DNA from: Paenibacillus sp. FSL H8-0548
Lineage (GTDB): Bacteria; Bacillota; Bacilli; Paenibacillales; Paenibacillaceae
Length of the DNA: 64,000 bases
Reading direction: 5' to 3'
Assembly: GCF_038630985.1 (NCBI RefSeq)
Contig: NZ_CP152049.1
Location: forward strand, 872,001 to 936,000
In this document: positions 8,618 through 17,842 of the stretch, piece after piece
How positions within the stretch are numbered: position 1 is the stretch's first letter
Layout of the letters: each line of letters begins with the position of its first letter
Translations under genes and position numbers: made by a program
Notes under the pieces: model-generated
What the model saw: only the letters and a program-made list of their open reading frames with translations
The model's database searches: none
What the model was told of the DNA's origin: nothing

Positions 8618-11600
8618 ATGGCAGTAGGTGTGGGGATTGAAGAAGAAAATGGCTACAAGGGAGATGAAAACGCTTTGGAAACAATAAGCTTAAGAAGCAC
8701 AAGTCGTAAAAGGAACAGTGTGTGGGGGAGAAAGACCCTTGCATTGCTGTTAACGCTCGCAGTACTGATCGGACAGCTCTTCCCAGCACCATATGCAGCG
8801 AATGCTGCAGCGGCAGATACGGGAGCAACGTTCTTTACTGGTACGGATAACTGGAGAGGCGGGCTTGCTACCAGTACGGCTGATGGTGATATGGATGTAT
8901 CAGTAAAAAATGGAGATTCTATTTATCCAATTGAATTTAAAATCACAGGAGTTAAAAAGCCAACTAAAAGTGCTCATTTGCTAATCCGTGCAAATGATGT
9001 AGATGAGTACGATCCAACGAATGCAGCGGCTAATGGCGAGTGGGATCGTGTATATATTTCATCTAATCCTTCAGACATTGCACTAGGGGCTGCTACAACA
9101 GCTTGGCCAAGTAATTTTGGTTCGGCTACGTATCAAAAGGAGTTTCCTAAAGCAAAGTTAGTGGGTGCTCTATCGGGACAAAATGAGAAATGGAATACGA
9201 CAACATTTGAAATAAAGGAAGACCGATGGGATGAAATCGTAGACGGTCAAGATCTATTCGTCGGTATTTCTGTCCACCATTATTTTCTAGCCACTGGTTC
9301 ATTCAATTCTGGTTGGGTGACTACCATTGATTGGGGACAGCTAGTCATCGATGGGGGACCTAAGACAGCAGCGGAAATTACCAAGGCAGGGGTAACCATT
9401 GGTACGAACAAGGTGACACTTGATACAGAGTTTATGCCAAAAACAAACGGGAACTTCCGTATGGAAGTCAGTGTTACTCAGGAAACGAATTATGGCACTG
9501 AAATTGTGGAACAAAACGTAGGTTTATCTGAGAAATCATTCTTGAACTCTACACTAGGAGAAAGTCAGTCTTGGAGCAAGATAGAATTTACTGTTCCTGG
9601 CGCAAGTACAAGCAAAGAATACAAGGTGAATTATATATTATTTGACAATACCACAGGCATTGCACAGCATATTTACTCGCTGTCGTCCCTTGATCCTGAA
9701 GTGAAGGATATTGCGAAAGCGGGAGCACAGTACTTGCCAACAAGCTTTACGGTATCGGATTTTAGCAGCAAGTATAATAACTTGGCCGGTACACCTCAAC
9801 CAGATAAGCTTGAAGAGGTGAAAATCGTTACTCTTCCTACTGGAGGAAAACTTCAACTGGATGGAGTAGACGTTGCAATTGGAGCGGAGATTCCTAAAGC
9901 GGACCTTGATAAATTGGCTTTCGTTCCAGACGCATCGGGTTTCACGGGTGCAGCCTCATTCAAATGGAATGGCTACGATGGTGAGCAATATGCTGCTATT
10001 GACGCTACAGTGACCATCACGGCAAATGCAGCTCCTGTCGTGACTGAAATGACAAAGCAAATTAATCAAGGGTCAACTCTGATTTTTGCTCCAGATGATT
10101 TCAAGAATCATTACACAGACGCAACGCTACCGAAAGAGGAACTAAGCAAAATAAAAATTATTTCATTGCCAGCAGCCAGTCTAGGCACGCTCTGGTTTAA
10201 AGACGGTGCGAATCCTGCAGTGGAGGTTACTGTTGGTACTGAAATTAACTCCGCTGACCTAGGGAAGCTAAGCTTTGTCCCTAACGGGAATGCTGTTGGC
10301 ACAGCGGCCTTCGAATGGAATGCATCAGACGGCAAGCAGTATGCGAAGGATAATGAAAAGGTGAAAATCACGATCAATGCTGCACCGATTGTGAGCGACA
10401 TCGCTTTTGCAGACATTGCAGGAAGAACGATTTCGTTTAAAGCTGTCGACTTTGCTAATGCGGATGCGTATACAGATGCAGAAAATGATGCCTTAACGCA
10501 GGTTCGGATCACGCTGCCGGCAGATTTTGCTAGCAAAGGCAAGCTGAAGTACACAGACGGAATAACAGAGAAAGAGGTTGCTCCAAATACACCTACCATT
10601 CTCAACCAAACGATGCTGAATACGCTGAAATTTGTGCCAGCAGTGGATTTGGCAGAGAACAGCACGGTTGTGTTTAATTGGGAAGGGTATGACGGCAATC
10701 AATATTCATTAGCTTCAGCACAGGTGGACATTACCTACACGAATGATCCTGTCGTTGGCAACATCGCCAAAACGGGACTTCAATACGAAACAATTAGCTT
10801 TACGGCGGACGAGTTTAAAAACCGTTATTCGAAACAAAACGGGGATGCGGACGCAAGCGGATTGAAGAGCGTTAAGATCGTTACGCTGCCGATTGTTGAG
10901 CAAGGCGTTTTATTGCTGAATGGATCACCAGTGGCAGCTGGCGACCTCATTGCCATCGCCGACATTGCGGAGCTGACATTTGTACCGGCTTCGAGCGGTT
11001 TCACGGGAATTGCTAATTTTGATTGGAACGGTGAAAATGCAGATGGAAAATACGCAGCGCTTAATGCTGCAGTAACAATTACAGCAAATGCAGCGCCAAC
11101 GGTAGATCCGATTAACAAGTCCATCCTAAAAGGCGAGTCGCTATCATTCGCAATAGCTGATTTTACGACCCCTTATAGTGATACGAATGAAGAGAACCTG
11201 GATAAGGTGAAGCTAGTAACGCTTCCTGATCCGAGCAAAGGCAAGCTTGTTCTTCAAAATGGTCCGGGCTCGGCAATTGAAATTACAACGGCCGGATTCG
11301 AAATTGATGTGGAAGACTTAGCTAAATTGGAATTTATCCCTGCATCTGGTGCTACTGGTGCTGTGACATTTGATTGGAATGGCTCAGATGGCAATCAATA
11401 TGCGAAGGATAATAAGCAGATTACCATCACCATTAACACACCGCCAGTTGTTGGCGACATTAACAAGACTGGATTGTCAGGAACGGTTATTGATTTCAAA
11501 GCTTCTGATTTTACAGATTCACCTCGTTATACAGATGCTGATGGTGATCTGTTAAGTACAGTGTCCATCACGCTTCCAGGAAGCTTTAGCGATAGCGGTC

Positions 11601-14600
11601 AGCTATGGTATACATCTACAGTTGGAGAATCCGTATATGTAACGCCGCTTACTACAGCTGTAATTGCCAAAGATCGTTTAGACAGCCTGAAATTTATGCC
11701 TTCAGCTTTATTGGCAGAAGGCAGTGCGGTTACCTTCAATTGGAATGCAAGCGACGGCAAGCAATTCTCTGAAGCTCCTGCTGCAGTTTATATCGATTAT
11801 AACGGCAGACCGGTTGCAGAGCCTATCGTTGTAAACGTTGTGGAAGGCTCAACAGAGATTATTATTACATTAAAAGGTCTTGATCCAGAGACCGTTACTG
11901 GCATCGTATATGGTCTAGACAGCAATCCGAGCAAAGGCACACTTCGGCCAGCAGACGATGATGTTTCGGGTGATACATGGATCTATACCCCGGGGCCTGA
12001 TTTTATTTCTGGTCAAGACAGCTTCACATATAGTGTAACGGATAGTGAAGGTCAGACAAGCAATACACCAGCAACGGTAACGATAAATATTCATAGAGCA
12101 TTAGACGGTTGGGCGGGAGACAAGGCTCAAGGCGATTCTAAAGCAATGAATATTATTCCAGGAGAACAGCTAAAGCTCTCCGCGATTAGTTCTTTGCTAG
12201 CTGAAAAGGTAACAGCCAATGTAAATGGTGAAATTGTCGAGCTAACGCTTGCGAATCAAGCTACATTTGCTGCCGATGGCTACAAGCTATGGGAAAATTC
12301 AACGTACCTTCTGCCAGCCGAAACCCTCCCTAATCAATACATGGTTACTTACCATGCAGAGGATATCTTGGGTGCTTCGTTGCCGTCAGAGTGGTCAGCT
12401 AGATTGACAGACAACTACTTTGCAGTAGTAAGGGCTGAACTTGCTCTAACAGCCAATCCTGATAAGATTTTGGGCGATGGCAAATCGACTACCGATCTTA
12501 CTGCGCAGCTTAAAAATGCAGATGGCACTCCAATTGTAGGCGTTACGGTTGTTTTTACAGCTCCTGTAGGTAAAGGCGAGTTTGTAGGGCCAAATACGGC
12601 AGTAACAGACGCACAAGGAATTGCGACAGTGACTTACAGATCGGAACAAATTACAGGTGTAGCTGAGCAATTTATTCCCATCCAAGCCAATGTGTACAAC
12701 AAAGAGCTTGGCTTGAAAGCACAGGAAGAAGTTATCATTACCTTCTTGCCTGCAGCAGTGAAAGGCTTCATTACGAAAGGCGAGTCGAATACACCTGTCG
12801 CTGGAGCGAGCATTAGAGTAACACTTGATCTTAATAAAGATGGTATTATTGATTCCAATGACTTTGATGAAACGGTCGTAACGGATGCAAGCGGTGCGTA
12901 TTATGTCATTGTACCGAAGGGCGATGTTTCTTATGATTTGGAAGTTTCGCAGATCGTTGATGTAGGTGGCGTACCAACGCCAATTACCTATAAGCAAAAA
13001 GCTCAGGTTGGTGAGGTTACAGGCACAGGAGAAGAAAACTTTGACTCCGAGAAAACGGTAACCGGCATCGTGCTGCTTAAGCAGCCAGATGGTGAAACCT
13101 CTTTGTTTAGCGGAGCAATGCTGGCTAGTACTGTTCTTTATTTAAAGAATGTCGATGGCAGCTACGTAACAGAGGGTGGAGCACCAAAAGTGTTTAACTT
13201 AACTGGACCAGGCGTATTTAATGCGGAAGGTCTAGCAATTGGTGATTATGAGCTGGAAATCAAATATGAGATCGAGCCAGGCAAGTTTATAACGTTTGGC
13301 CATGCTGCGGTGAGTGTAACAGCTTCCGGAGAAATGAATATTACTGAAGCGCTAGTCGATCCATATGGAACGATTACAGATGCGAACACAAAAGCGGTCA
13401 TTAAAGATGCTAAGGTTGTTCTGCATTATGCGGATACAGCTCGGAACAAAGCTAAAGGAATTACAGTTAATGGGGAGGTTATCCTGCCAGCGTTGGTAGG
13501 ATTTGCGCCAAATGATAATGCAAGTCCGGTACAGCTAAGTGATGAGCATGGATTCTATGCGTACATGGTTTATCCTGAAACCGATTATTATTTGGTAGTA
13601 ACGAAGCCTGGGTACTATACTTATATTAGTCCGAATCTTGCTGTAGAATGGGAAATCGTAAGGCATGATTTGGAGCTGACTCCGGTATCATCCGCATCAG
13701 TAATCCCGGCACTTACTATTTCGGTAGATAAAAACCAAGTCAAAGAAGGCAGCAAGTCTACCATTTCCGTTGATTACCTTAATGTGTCCGGCAGCACACT
13801 AGCTGAAGGAGAAATAAAGGTGATTATACCTGCTGGCGCTGTTATTGTTGATGTAGCTGGCGGTACGGCAACAGGAAACACAATTGTTTGGAAAGTAACG
13901 AATTTGCTTGGCGGACAAAATGGAAGCTATAAAGTGGTTATCGAATGGCCGCTTATGCAAAAGGCAGATACAGCATTTGATATTCCAGGTGAGTTTACTA
14001 CAAAGAATGAAACCATCAAATCATCTGTAAAAGTTAATGTGTTCTCCGATCGCTTCGGGGAGCTGACGCATAATCGTTATATTTTGGGTTACCCAGACAA
14101 AGAGTTCAAGGCTGAGGGTTCATTGACTCGTGCTGAGCTTGCAGCGATTGTGGCTAGACTTACTGAAAATGAGGATATCAATTATTCCTTGTCGTTTAGT
14201 GATATCCGTGCAGGTCACTGGGCAACGAACTACATTAAAATTGCAATGAAGCACAACTATTTCAGCGGCTACGAGGATGGTACATTCCGTCCAGATGCAG
14301 CTGTGACAAGAGGAGAGCTTGCAGCTGTAATGGCGCGGTTCTTAAAGCTTGAAGTCAGCGAGCCTACGTCCGTGCATTTCACGGATACGACAGGCTACTG
14401 GGGAGCTGATACACTCGAAGCATTGTATAATGGCAAGTTCTTGAGCGGCTATCCAGATGGCAGCTTCAAGCCGAAAAACGCCATTAAACGTGTAGAGGCT
14501 GTTACGATGATCAACCGTATGGTTTATCGTGGTCCTTTGAAAGGTCTTGCCCCATTGTTCCCTGACATGCCTGAAAGCCATTGGGGCTTCGGAGATGTGC

Positions 14601-14686
14601 AGGAAGCAACGATTTCTCATAAAGCAGAGCGTAATGAGGATGGAAGCGAAACTTGGATTGAAACGATCAGCGATGATGTGCAATAA
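8618..14686 (+). CDS. Very large SLH-domain surface protein with tandem Ig/cadherin-like repeats
   Basis: The 2,022-residue secreted protein has a signal peptide (basic SRKRNSVWGRK, then a hydrophobic stretch ending near AANAAA). An N-terminal ~300-residue domain is not recognised. About seven repeats of 110-120 residues follow (roughly 357-1160), each with F..DF, a LDKLAFVP-like segment and WNG.DG.QY, ending NAAPVV or similar. Next come a Big-1/invasin-like domain (about 1272-1378), carboxypeptidase-regulatory-like beta modules, one with the EF-hand-like DLNKDGIIDSNDFD near 1405, a DUF11-like domain (about 1700-1805) and three SLH modules (about 1812-1975) that should bind pyruvylated wall polymer. 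Start is uncertain: AAGGAGGGG lies 20 bases before the ATG at 8618, while a TTG at 8675 follows GGGAG at normal spacing. Function is probably structural or adhesive; ligand unknown. Confidence 0.88.
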   Translation: MAVGVGIEEENGYKGDENALETISLRSTSRKRNSVWGRKTLALLLTLAVLIGQLFPAPYAANAAAADTGATFFTGTDNWRGGLATSTADGDMDVSVKNGDSIYPIEFKITGVKKPTKSAHLLIRANDVDEYDPTNAAANGEWDRVYISSNPSDIALGAATTAWPSNFGSATYQKEFPKAKLVGALSGQNEKWNTTTFEIKEDRWDEIVDGQDLFVGISVHHYFLATGSFNSGWVTTIDWGQLVIDGGPKTAAEITKAGVTIGTNKVTLDTEFMPKTNGNFRMEVSVTQETNYGTEIVEQNVGLSEKSFLNSTLGESQSWSKIEFTVPGASTSKEYKVNYILFDNTTGIAQHIYSLSSLDPEVKDIAKAGAQYLPTSFTVSDFSSKYNNLAGTPQPDKLEEVKIVTLPTGGKLQLDGVDVAIGAEIPKADLDKLAFVPDASGFTGAASFKWNGYDGEQYAAIDATVTITANAAPVVTEMTKQINQGSTLIFAPDDFKNHYTDATLPKEELSKIKIISLPAASLGTLWFKDGANPAVEVTVGTEINSADLGKLSFVPNGNAVGTAAFEWNASDGKQYAKDNEKVKITINAAPIVSDIAFADIAGRTISFKAVDFANADAYTDAENDALTQVRITLPADFASKGKLKYTDGITEKEVAPNTPTILNQTMLNTLKFVPAVDLAENSTVVFNWEGYDGNQYSLASAQVDITYTNDPVVGNIAKTGLQYETISFTADEFKNRYSKQNGDADASGLKSVKIVTLPIVEQGVLLLNGSPVAAGDLIAIADIAELTFVPASSGFTGIANFDWNGENADGKYAALNAAVTITANAAPTVDPINKSILKGESLSFAIADFTTPYSDTNEENLDKVKLVTLPDPSKGKLVLQNGPGSAIEITTAGFEIDVEDLAKLEFIPASGATGAVTFDWNGSDGNQYAKDNKQITITINTPPVVGDINKTGLSGTVIDFKASDFTDSPRYTDADGDLLSTVSITLPGSFSDSGQLWYTSTVGESVYVTPLTTAVIAKDRLDSLKFMPSALLAEGSAVTFNWNASDGKQFSEAPAAVYIDYNGRPVAEPIVVNVVEGSTEIIITLKGLDPETVTGIVYGLDSNPSKGTLRPADDDVSGDTWIYTPGPDFISGQDSFTYSVTDSEGQTSNTPATVTINIHRALDGWAGDKAQGDSKAMNIIPGEQLKLSAISSLLAEKVTANVNGEIVELTLANQATFAADGYKLWENSTYLLPAETLPNQYMVTYHAEDILGASLPSEWSARLTDNYFAVVRAELALTANPDKILGDGKSTTDLTAQLKNADGTPIVGVTVVFTAPVGKGEFVGPNTAVTDAQGIATVTYRSEQITGVAEQFIPIQANVYNKELGLKAQEEVIITFLPAAVKGFITKGESNTPVAGASIRVTLDLNKDGIIDSNDFDETVVTDASGAYYVIVPKGDVSYDLEVSQIVDVGGVPTPITYKQKAQVGEVTGTGEENFDSEKTVTGIVLLKQPDGETSLFSGAMLASTVLYLKNVDGSYVTEGGAPKVFNLTGPGVFNAEGLAIGDYELEIKYEIEPGKFITFGHAAVSVTASGEMNITEALVDPYGTITDANTKAVIKDAKVVLHYADTARNKAKGITVNGEVILPALVGFAPNDNASPVQLSDEHGFYAYMVYPETDYYLVVTKPGYYTYISPNLAVEWEIVRHDLELTPVSSASVIPALTISVDKNQVKEGSKSTISVDYLNVSGSTLAEGEIKVIIPAGAVIVDVAGGTATGNTIVWKVTNLLGGQNGSYKVVIEWPLMQKADTAFDIPGEFTTKNETIKSSVKVNVFSDRFGELTHNRYILGYPDKEFKAEGSLTRAELAAIVARLTENEDINYSLSFSDIRAGHWATNYIKIAMKHNYFSGYEDGTFRPDAAVTRGELAAVMARFLKLEVSEPTSVHFTDTTGYWGADTLEALYNGKFLSGYPDGSFKPKNAIKRVEAVTMINRMVYRGPLKGLAPLFPDMPESHWGFGDVQEATISHKAERNEDGSETWIETISDDVQ

Positions 14687-14765
14687 AAAACAATAAGTGC
14701 AAACGACTGTCTCCGTCATTGGCGGCAGTGCTGACGCTTATAAGCTTGGGTAGTAATGTTTAGCT

Positions 14766-14815
14766 AAGAAGGCAGCCTGCCTTGGTCAATGACCATGATA
14801 GGCTGCCTTCTTTTG
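14766..14815 (+). terminator. Terminator of the SLH protein gene
   Basis: A perfect 13-bp stem (AAGAAGGCAGCCT with AGGCTGCCTTCTT) is followed by TTTT. The remaining ~180 bp to the next gene hold no ORF. Confidence 0.85.
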
Positions 14816-14992
14816 TGCGAATATAGGAAAGCCTATCATTTTTTCATGCTTTCTCTATATTTCTCGAAATGAAATTCAGCCGTAAAGCCTATCAAATATT
14901 TCCCACTAATTAAAAATGGAGATCATTTACTTTTTAATATAGAATAGATAAATGTACATAGAGAGATTTTTGGAGCTGGGGGATGAACGGAA

Positions 14993-16246
14993 GTGTATTG
15001 CCATCATTGCGGGAAGAAACGTACAGACGATGCTATTTATTGCATTCAGTGCGGTAGAATGCTTTCGGAGGGGAAGAGTGCTGAAGCAGATGCGAGCGCT
15101 CAGGAGATAGTGAGCTTCGCAGAGACTGCTGCAGCTATGGAGAACGTGTTAGCAAGTGAGCAACCTCAAACAGCGAACAGTACACAGAGACAGTCGGCCA
15201 AGGGAGCTGTATGGGCGTGGATCGTACCTATTATGCTTGCTTTTGTTTCGGCCGCCTGCGTGTTTAGCTACTATATATATCAAACAGGTATTAATGATAG
15301 AGTGCTTAAGCTTCAGGAAGAGGCGCGAATCGAAGCGCTGGCGCAGAATTATGCTGCAGCTCAAGAGCTTCTGCATGAGGCTGTACATGCACGCCCAAGC
15401 TTTGCTGCGGTACAGAAGGATGCTGATATTGTCGAGCATGCAGAAGAGCTTACCCGTATGGTTGCGGCCGCTGACAAGCAGCTTCAGGAGCAGAAGCTTT
15501 CAGAAGCAGAGTTGATGCTGGAGCAGGCACGCAATGAGCTGAAGGGCCACACAGAGCCTATCTATGACAAGCTGAAAGAGCAGCTTGGTGTACTTGCGAT
15601 GCAGCTTGGCGTTATGCAGCTGTCGGATGAGCTTGCAGGATTGAACTCAGTAGAAGAGCTCACGGCCAAGCTTAATTCAGCAAGTCATTTAGAAGGTGAC
15701 GAAGCAGCAGCTGTGAAAGAGCAGATTATGGAGAAAATTGTCGACATCTGCGTCAAGGAAGCAGAAGTGCTCATGAAGGATAAGAGCTACTCCGATGCAT
15801 TAGACGTGACTGGCAAGGCACTCTCCGTAGTGAATGACAATGAACGTTTAATCAAGCTTGAGAAACAAATTAATCAAGCTAAGTTTGATTATGAGAAGGC
15901 TGAGCAGCAGCGACTAGAGCATGCGATGCAGCAAGCAGCGGCGGAGGATTTGAAAAACCAGACTGCAGCTGTGGAGGTTGTTCATATTGAGTCTACGCTT
16001 GATGAATTTGGTGATCTTGCAATCGAGGCTGAGCTGAGAAACGCAGCAACACGTCCAATTTATTCGATAAGCGTGACTTTTTCCGTCATGGATATGGACG
16101 GCAATAAGATAGGCTCCGGCACAGCGGTCGCTGAGCAGGATTATTTAGAATCAGGAGAGACTATTAAAATTAACAGTACCGTTTATGGGATCTATGTTGA
16201 AAATACGACCATCGTCGTCGATCACGCGACCTGGTATTTGAACTAA
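14993..16246 (+). CDS. Zinc-ribbon membrane protein with helical middle and FxLYD-like C-terminal domain
   Basis: The 417-residue protein starts (GTG, after GGGGGAT) with a zinc ribbon, CHHC..K then CIQCGRML, within the first 25 residues. One membrane helix follows near residues 73-95 (WAWIVPIMLAFVSAACVFSYY). The long helical segment (about 105-325, Glu/Ala/Gln-rich, LAQNYAAAQELLHEA) looks like TPR or coiled coil. The C-terminal ~90 residues (RNAATRPIYSISVTFSVMD, then GSGTAV) resemble the FxLYD beta domain. The topology suggests a cytoplasmic zinc ribbon and an external stalk. It lies 14 bp upstream of the HtrA-like protease, so the two are probably co-transcribed and may act together. No known function. 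Confidence 0.8.
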   Translation: MYCHHCGKKRTDDAIYCIQCGRMLSEGKSAEADASAQEIVSFAETAAAMENVLASEQPQTANSTQRQSAKGAVWAWIVPIMLAFVSAACVFSYYIYQTGINDRVLKLQEEARIEALAQNYAAAQELLHEAVHARPSFAAVQKDADIVEHAEELTRMVAAADKQLQEQKLSEAELMLEQARNELKGHTEPIYDKLKEQLGVLAMQLGVMQLSDELAGLNSVEELTAKLNSASHLEGDEAAAVKEQIMEKIVDICVKEAEVLMKDKSYSDALDVTGKALSVVNDNERLIKLEKQINQAKFDYEKAEQQRLEHAMQQAAAEDLKNQTAAVEVVHIESTLDEFGDLAIEAELRNAATRPIYSISVTFSVMDMDGNKIGSGTAVAEQDYLESGETIKINSTVYGIYVENTTIVVDHATWYLN

Positions 16247-16260
16247 GGGGGGGCGATGAG

Positions 16261-17382
16261 ATGAGTAAACGAGCATGGTTCAGCGCCATCGTATCCACCC
16301 TAGTCGTATGCGGTGGAATAGCTGCCGCCTTAGCCGTACATGAACAGGTGCCAGATCAGCTTGTTGGGAAACCGCTTCTTGCGATTGCCGAGGAGAAGAA
16401 GGCGAAGTCGTTGAAGGATATTATTTTTGAGACACAGAAGCTTGTTGTTATGATTGAGACGGATGAAGGCGAGCAGGGATCGGGCTTCCTCTATAATCTG
16501 GAGGGAGATTTAATTACGAATGCGCATGTCGTTGCAGGCGCGCGCATGGTAAAAATAAAAACGGCGGATGCACGCGAGCTGGAAGGCGAGGTCATCGGAA
16601 TTAGCACGGAGACGGATGTGGCTGTCGTTCGTGTCGCATCGCTCGCTGGAACTGAGCCTTTGCAGGTTGTTCGCGATGAGAAGGCAGAGGTTGGCGATGA
16701 GGTGCTGGCAGTTGGCAGCCCTTTAGGCTTTCAAAATACAGTTACTACCGGAATTATTAGCGGACTAGGCAGAAGCTTTGAGATAGAGCCGTATTCATAT
16801 TCGGATTTATATCAAATTTCAGCACCAATCGCCCCGGGGAACAGTGGTGGGCCGCTCGTCGACCAGAAGACAGGGAAGGTGCTGGGGATCAATTCAGCTG
16901 GCTACGAACAAGGGTCGATCGCCTTTAGTATTCCAATTGGAAATATTATCGGGCTCGTAGAGGGCTGGTCTAAGGAACCTATGCTCGAGCTTCCTGATGA
17001 GCTTAGTTCTTCGGTTGAGGAGCCAAAACCGGGAGGGGATGCTTCCATTGAGGAGTTTGCAGGCTATCTGGTAACCCATTTCTATGACAGCCTGAACAAT
17101 GCTGATTATGTTTATGCGTATTCGCTGCTCGGTGGAAACTGGAAGGAAGGCACCAGCTACGAGAAGTTTAGGGAAGGTTATCTGGGAACCTTAAATGTCG
17201 TGATCGATGATATGCATGTTAAAAACAGCAAGCAGGCTAAGGCGACGGTTATTGCCGTCATCTCGGTGGATGAGCGTTTGGATGGAAAATATGTGCTTAG
17301 CAAATATCAGGTGACCTACGAGGTAGGCTACGAAAATGATCAATTAAAGCTGTTGAGCGGTAAAGGAAAAGCGATCAAATAA
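16261..17382 (+). CDS. Membrane-anchored trypsin-like (S1C/HtrA) serine protease without PDZ domain
   Basis: The 373-residue protein begins with a membrane anchor (residues 5-27) and a protease domain with a full triad: H88 in TNAHVVAG, D119 in ETDVAVVRV and S195 in PGNSGGPL. An HtrA-like GSPLGFQNTVTTGIISGLGR is present. Instead of the usual C-terminal PDZ, residues about 265-373 form a separate alpha/beta domain (EEFAGYLVTHFYDSLNNADY) that looks NTF2-like. The start ATG follows GGGGGGCG. The active site should face outside the membrane, which suggests envelope protein quality control or sensing. It is the second gene of the pair with the zinc-ribbon protein and ends at a terminator. Confidence 0.85.
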   Translation: MSKRAWFSAIVSTLVVCGGIAAALAVHEQVPDQLVGKPLLAIAEEKKAKSLKDIIFETQKLVVMIETDEGEQGSGFLYNLEGDLITNAHVVAGARMVKIKTADARELEGEVIGISTETDVAVVRVASLAGTEPLQVVRDEKAEVGDEVLAVGSPLGFQNTVTTGIISGLGRSFEIEPYSYSDLYQISAPIAPGNSGGPLVDQKTGKVLGINSAGYEQGSIAFSIPIGNIIGLVEGWSKEPMLELPDELSSSVEEPKPGGDASIEEFAGYLVTHFYDSLNNADYVYAYSLLGGNWKEGTSYEKFREGYLGTLNVVIDDMHVKNSKQAKATVIAVISVDERLDGKYVLSKYQVTYEVGYENDQLKLLSGKGKAIK

Positions 17383-17386
17383 GAGC

Positions 17387-17433
17387 AAAAGCCAGAGCGA
17401 GCCGTCCGGAAGACGATTCGTTCTGGCTTTTTG
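17387..17433 (+). terminator. Terminator after the HtrA-like gene
   Basis: AAAAGCCAGAGCGA pairs with TCGTTCTGGCTTTT (one wobble), followed by more T. Confidence 0.8.
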
Positions 17434-17513
17434 TTGAAATATAGGAAACTATGCATTCTCCGAACCTGCTGATAATGGTACTGCGGTAGCAGCCGGACAG
17501 CGGATAACGAGAG

Positions 17514-17700
17514 CTAACGGAAACCAGAGACACTAAAGCTTCATTTTTGGCTAGCGTCACATTTTAACGGAAGTCAGAGACGCTATTCCGCAGAAATGAA
17601 GCGAGATCGGGCATGTAGGGTACAAATAGAGGCGTGTGTTTCCGTTAGAATCTTGAAACGAACAATAAAGGCGATTTAGCGTCTGTGGTTTCCGTTAGAA
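17514..17700. repeat. Dispersed intergenic repeat, two direct and two inverted copies
   Basis: CTAACGGAAACCAGAGACAC (17514) and TTAACGGAAGTCAGAGACGC (17564) are direct copies. The reverse complement recurs near 17633-17650 and 17679-17700 (GGTTTCCGTTAGAA, preceded by TAGCGTCTGT). The stretch 17434-17785 has no gene. Confidence 0.65.
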
Positions 17701-17779
17701 GTGCGAGCTGACGCGTCTGCGATTTCCAATCACCCGTGAGGATGATTTTGTTCATAAGTCTAAAGTTTATAGGATACAG

Positions 17780-17842
17780 AAAAATAAGGGCTCTCAGTCC
17801 GCGTAAGCGCAGCAGCTATTCCTGCTGCTGCTGCGGACTGAA
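17780..17842 (-). terminator. Terminator of the Pro/Gly repeat protein gene
   Basis: On the minus strand, TCAGTCCGCAGCAGCAG pairs with CTGCTGCG...GCGGACTGA (a small bulge), followed by CTTATTTTTCTG immediately after the stop codon. Confidence 0.7.
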
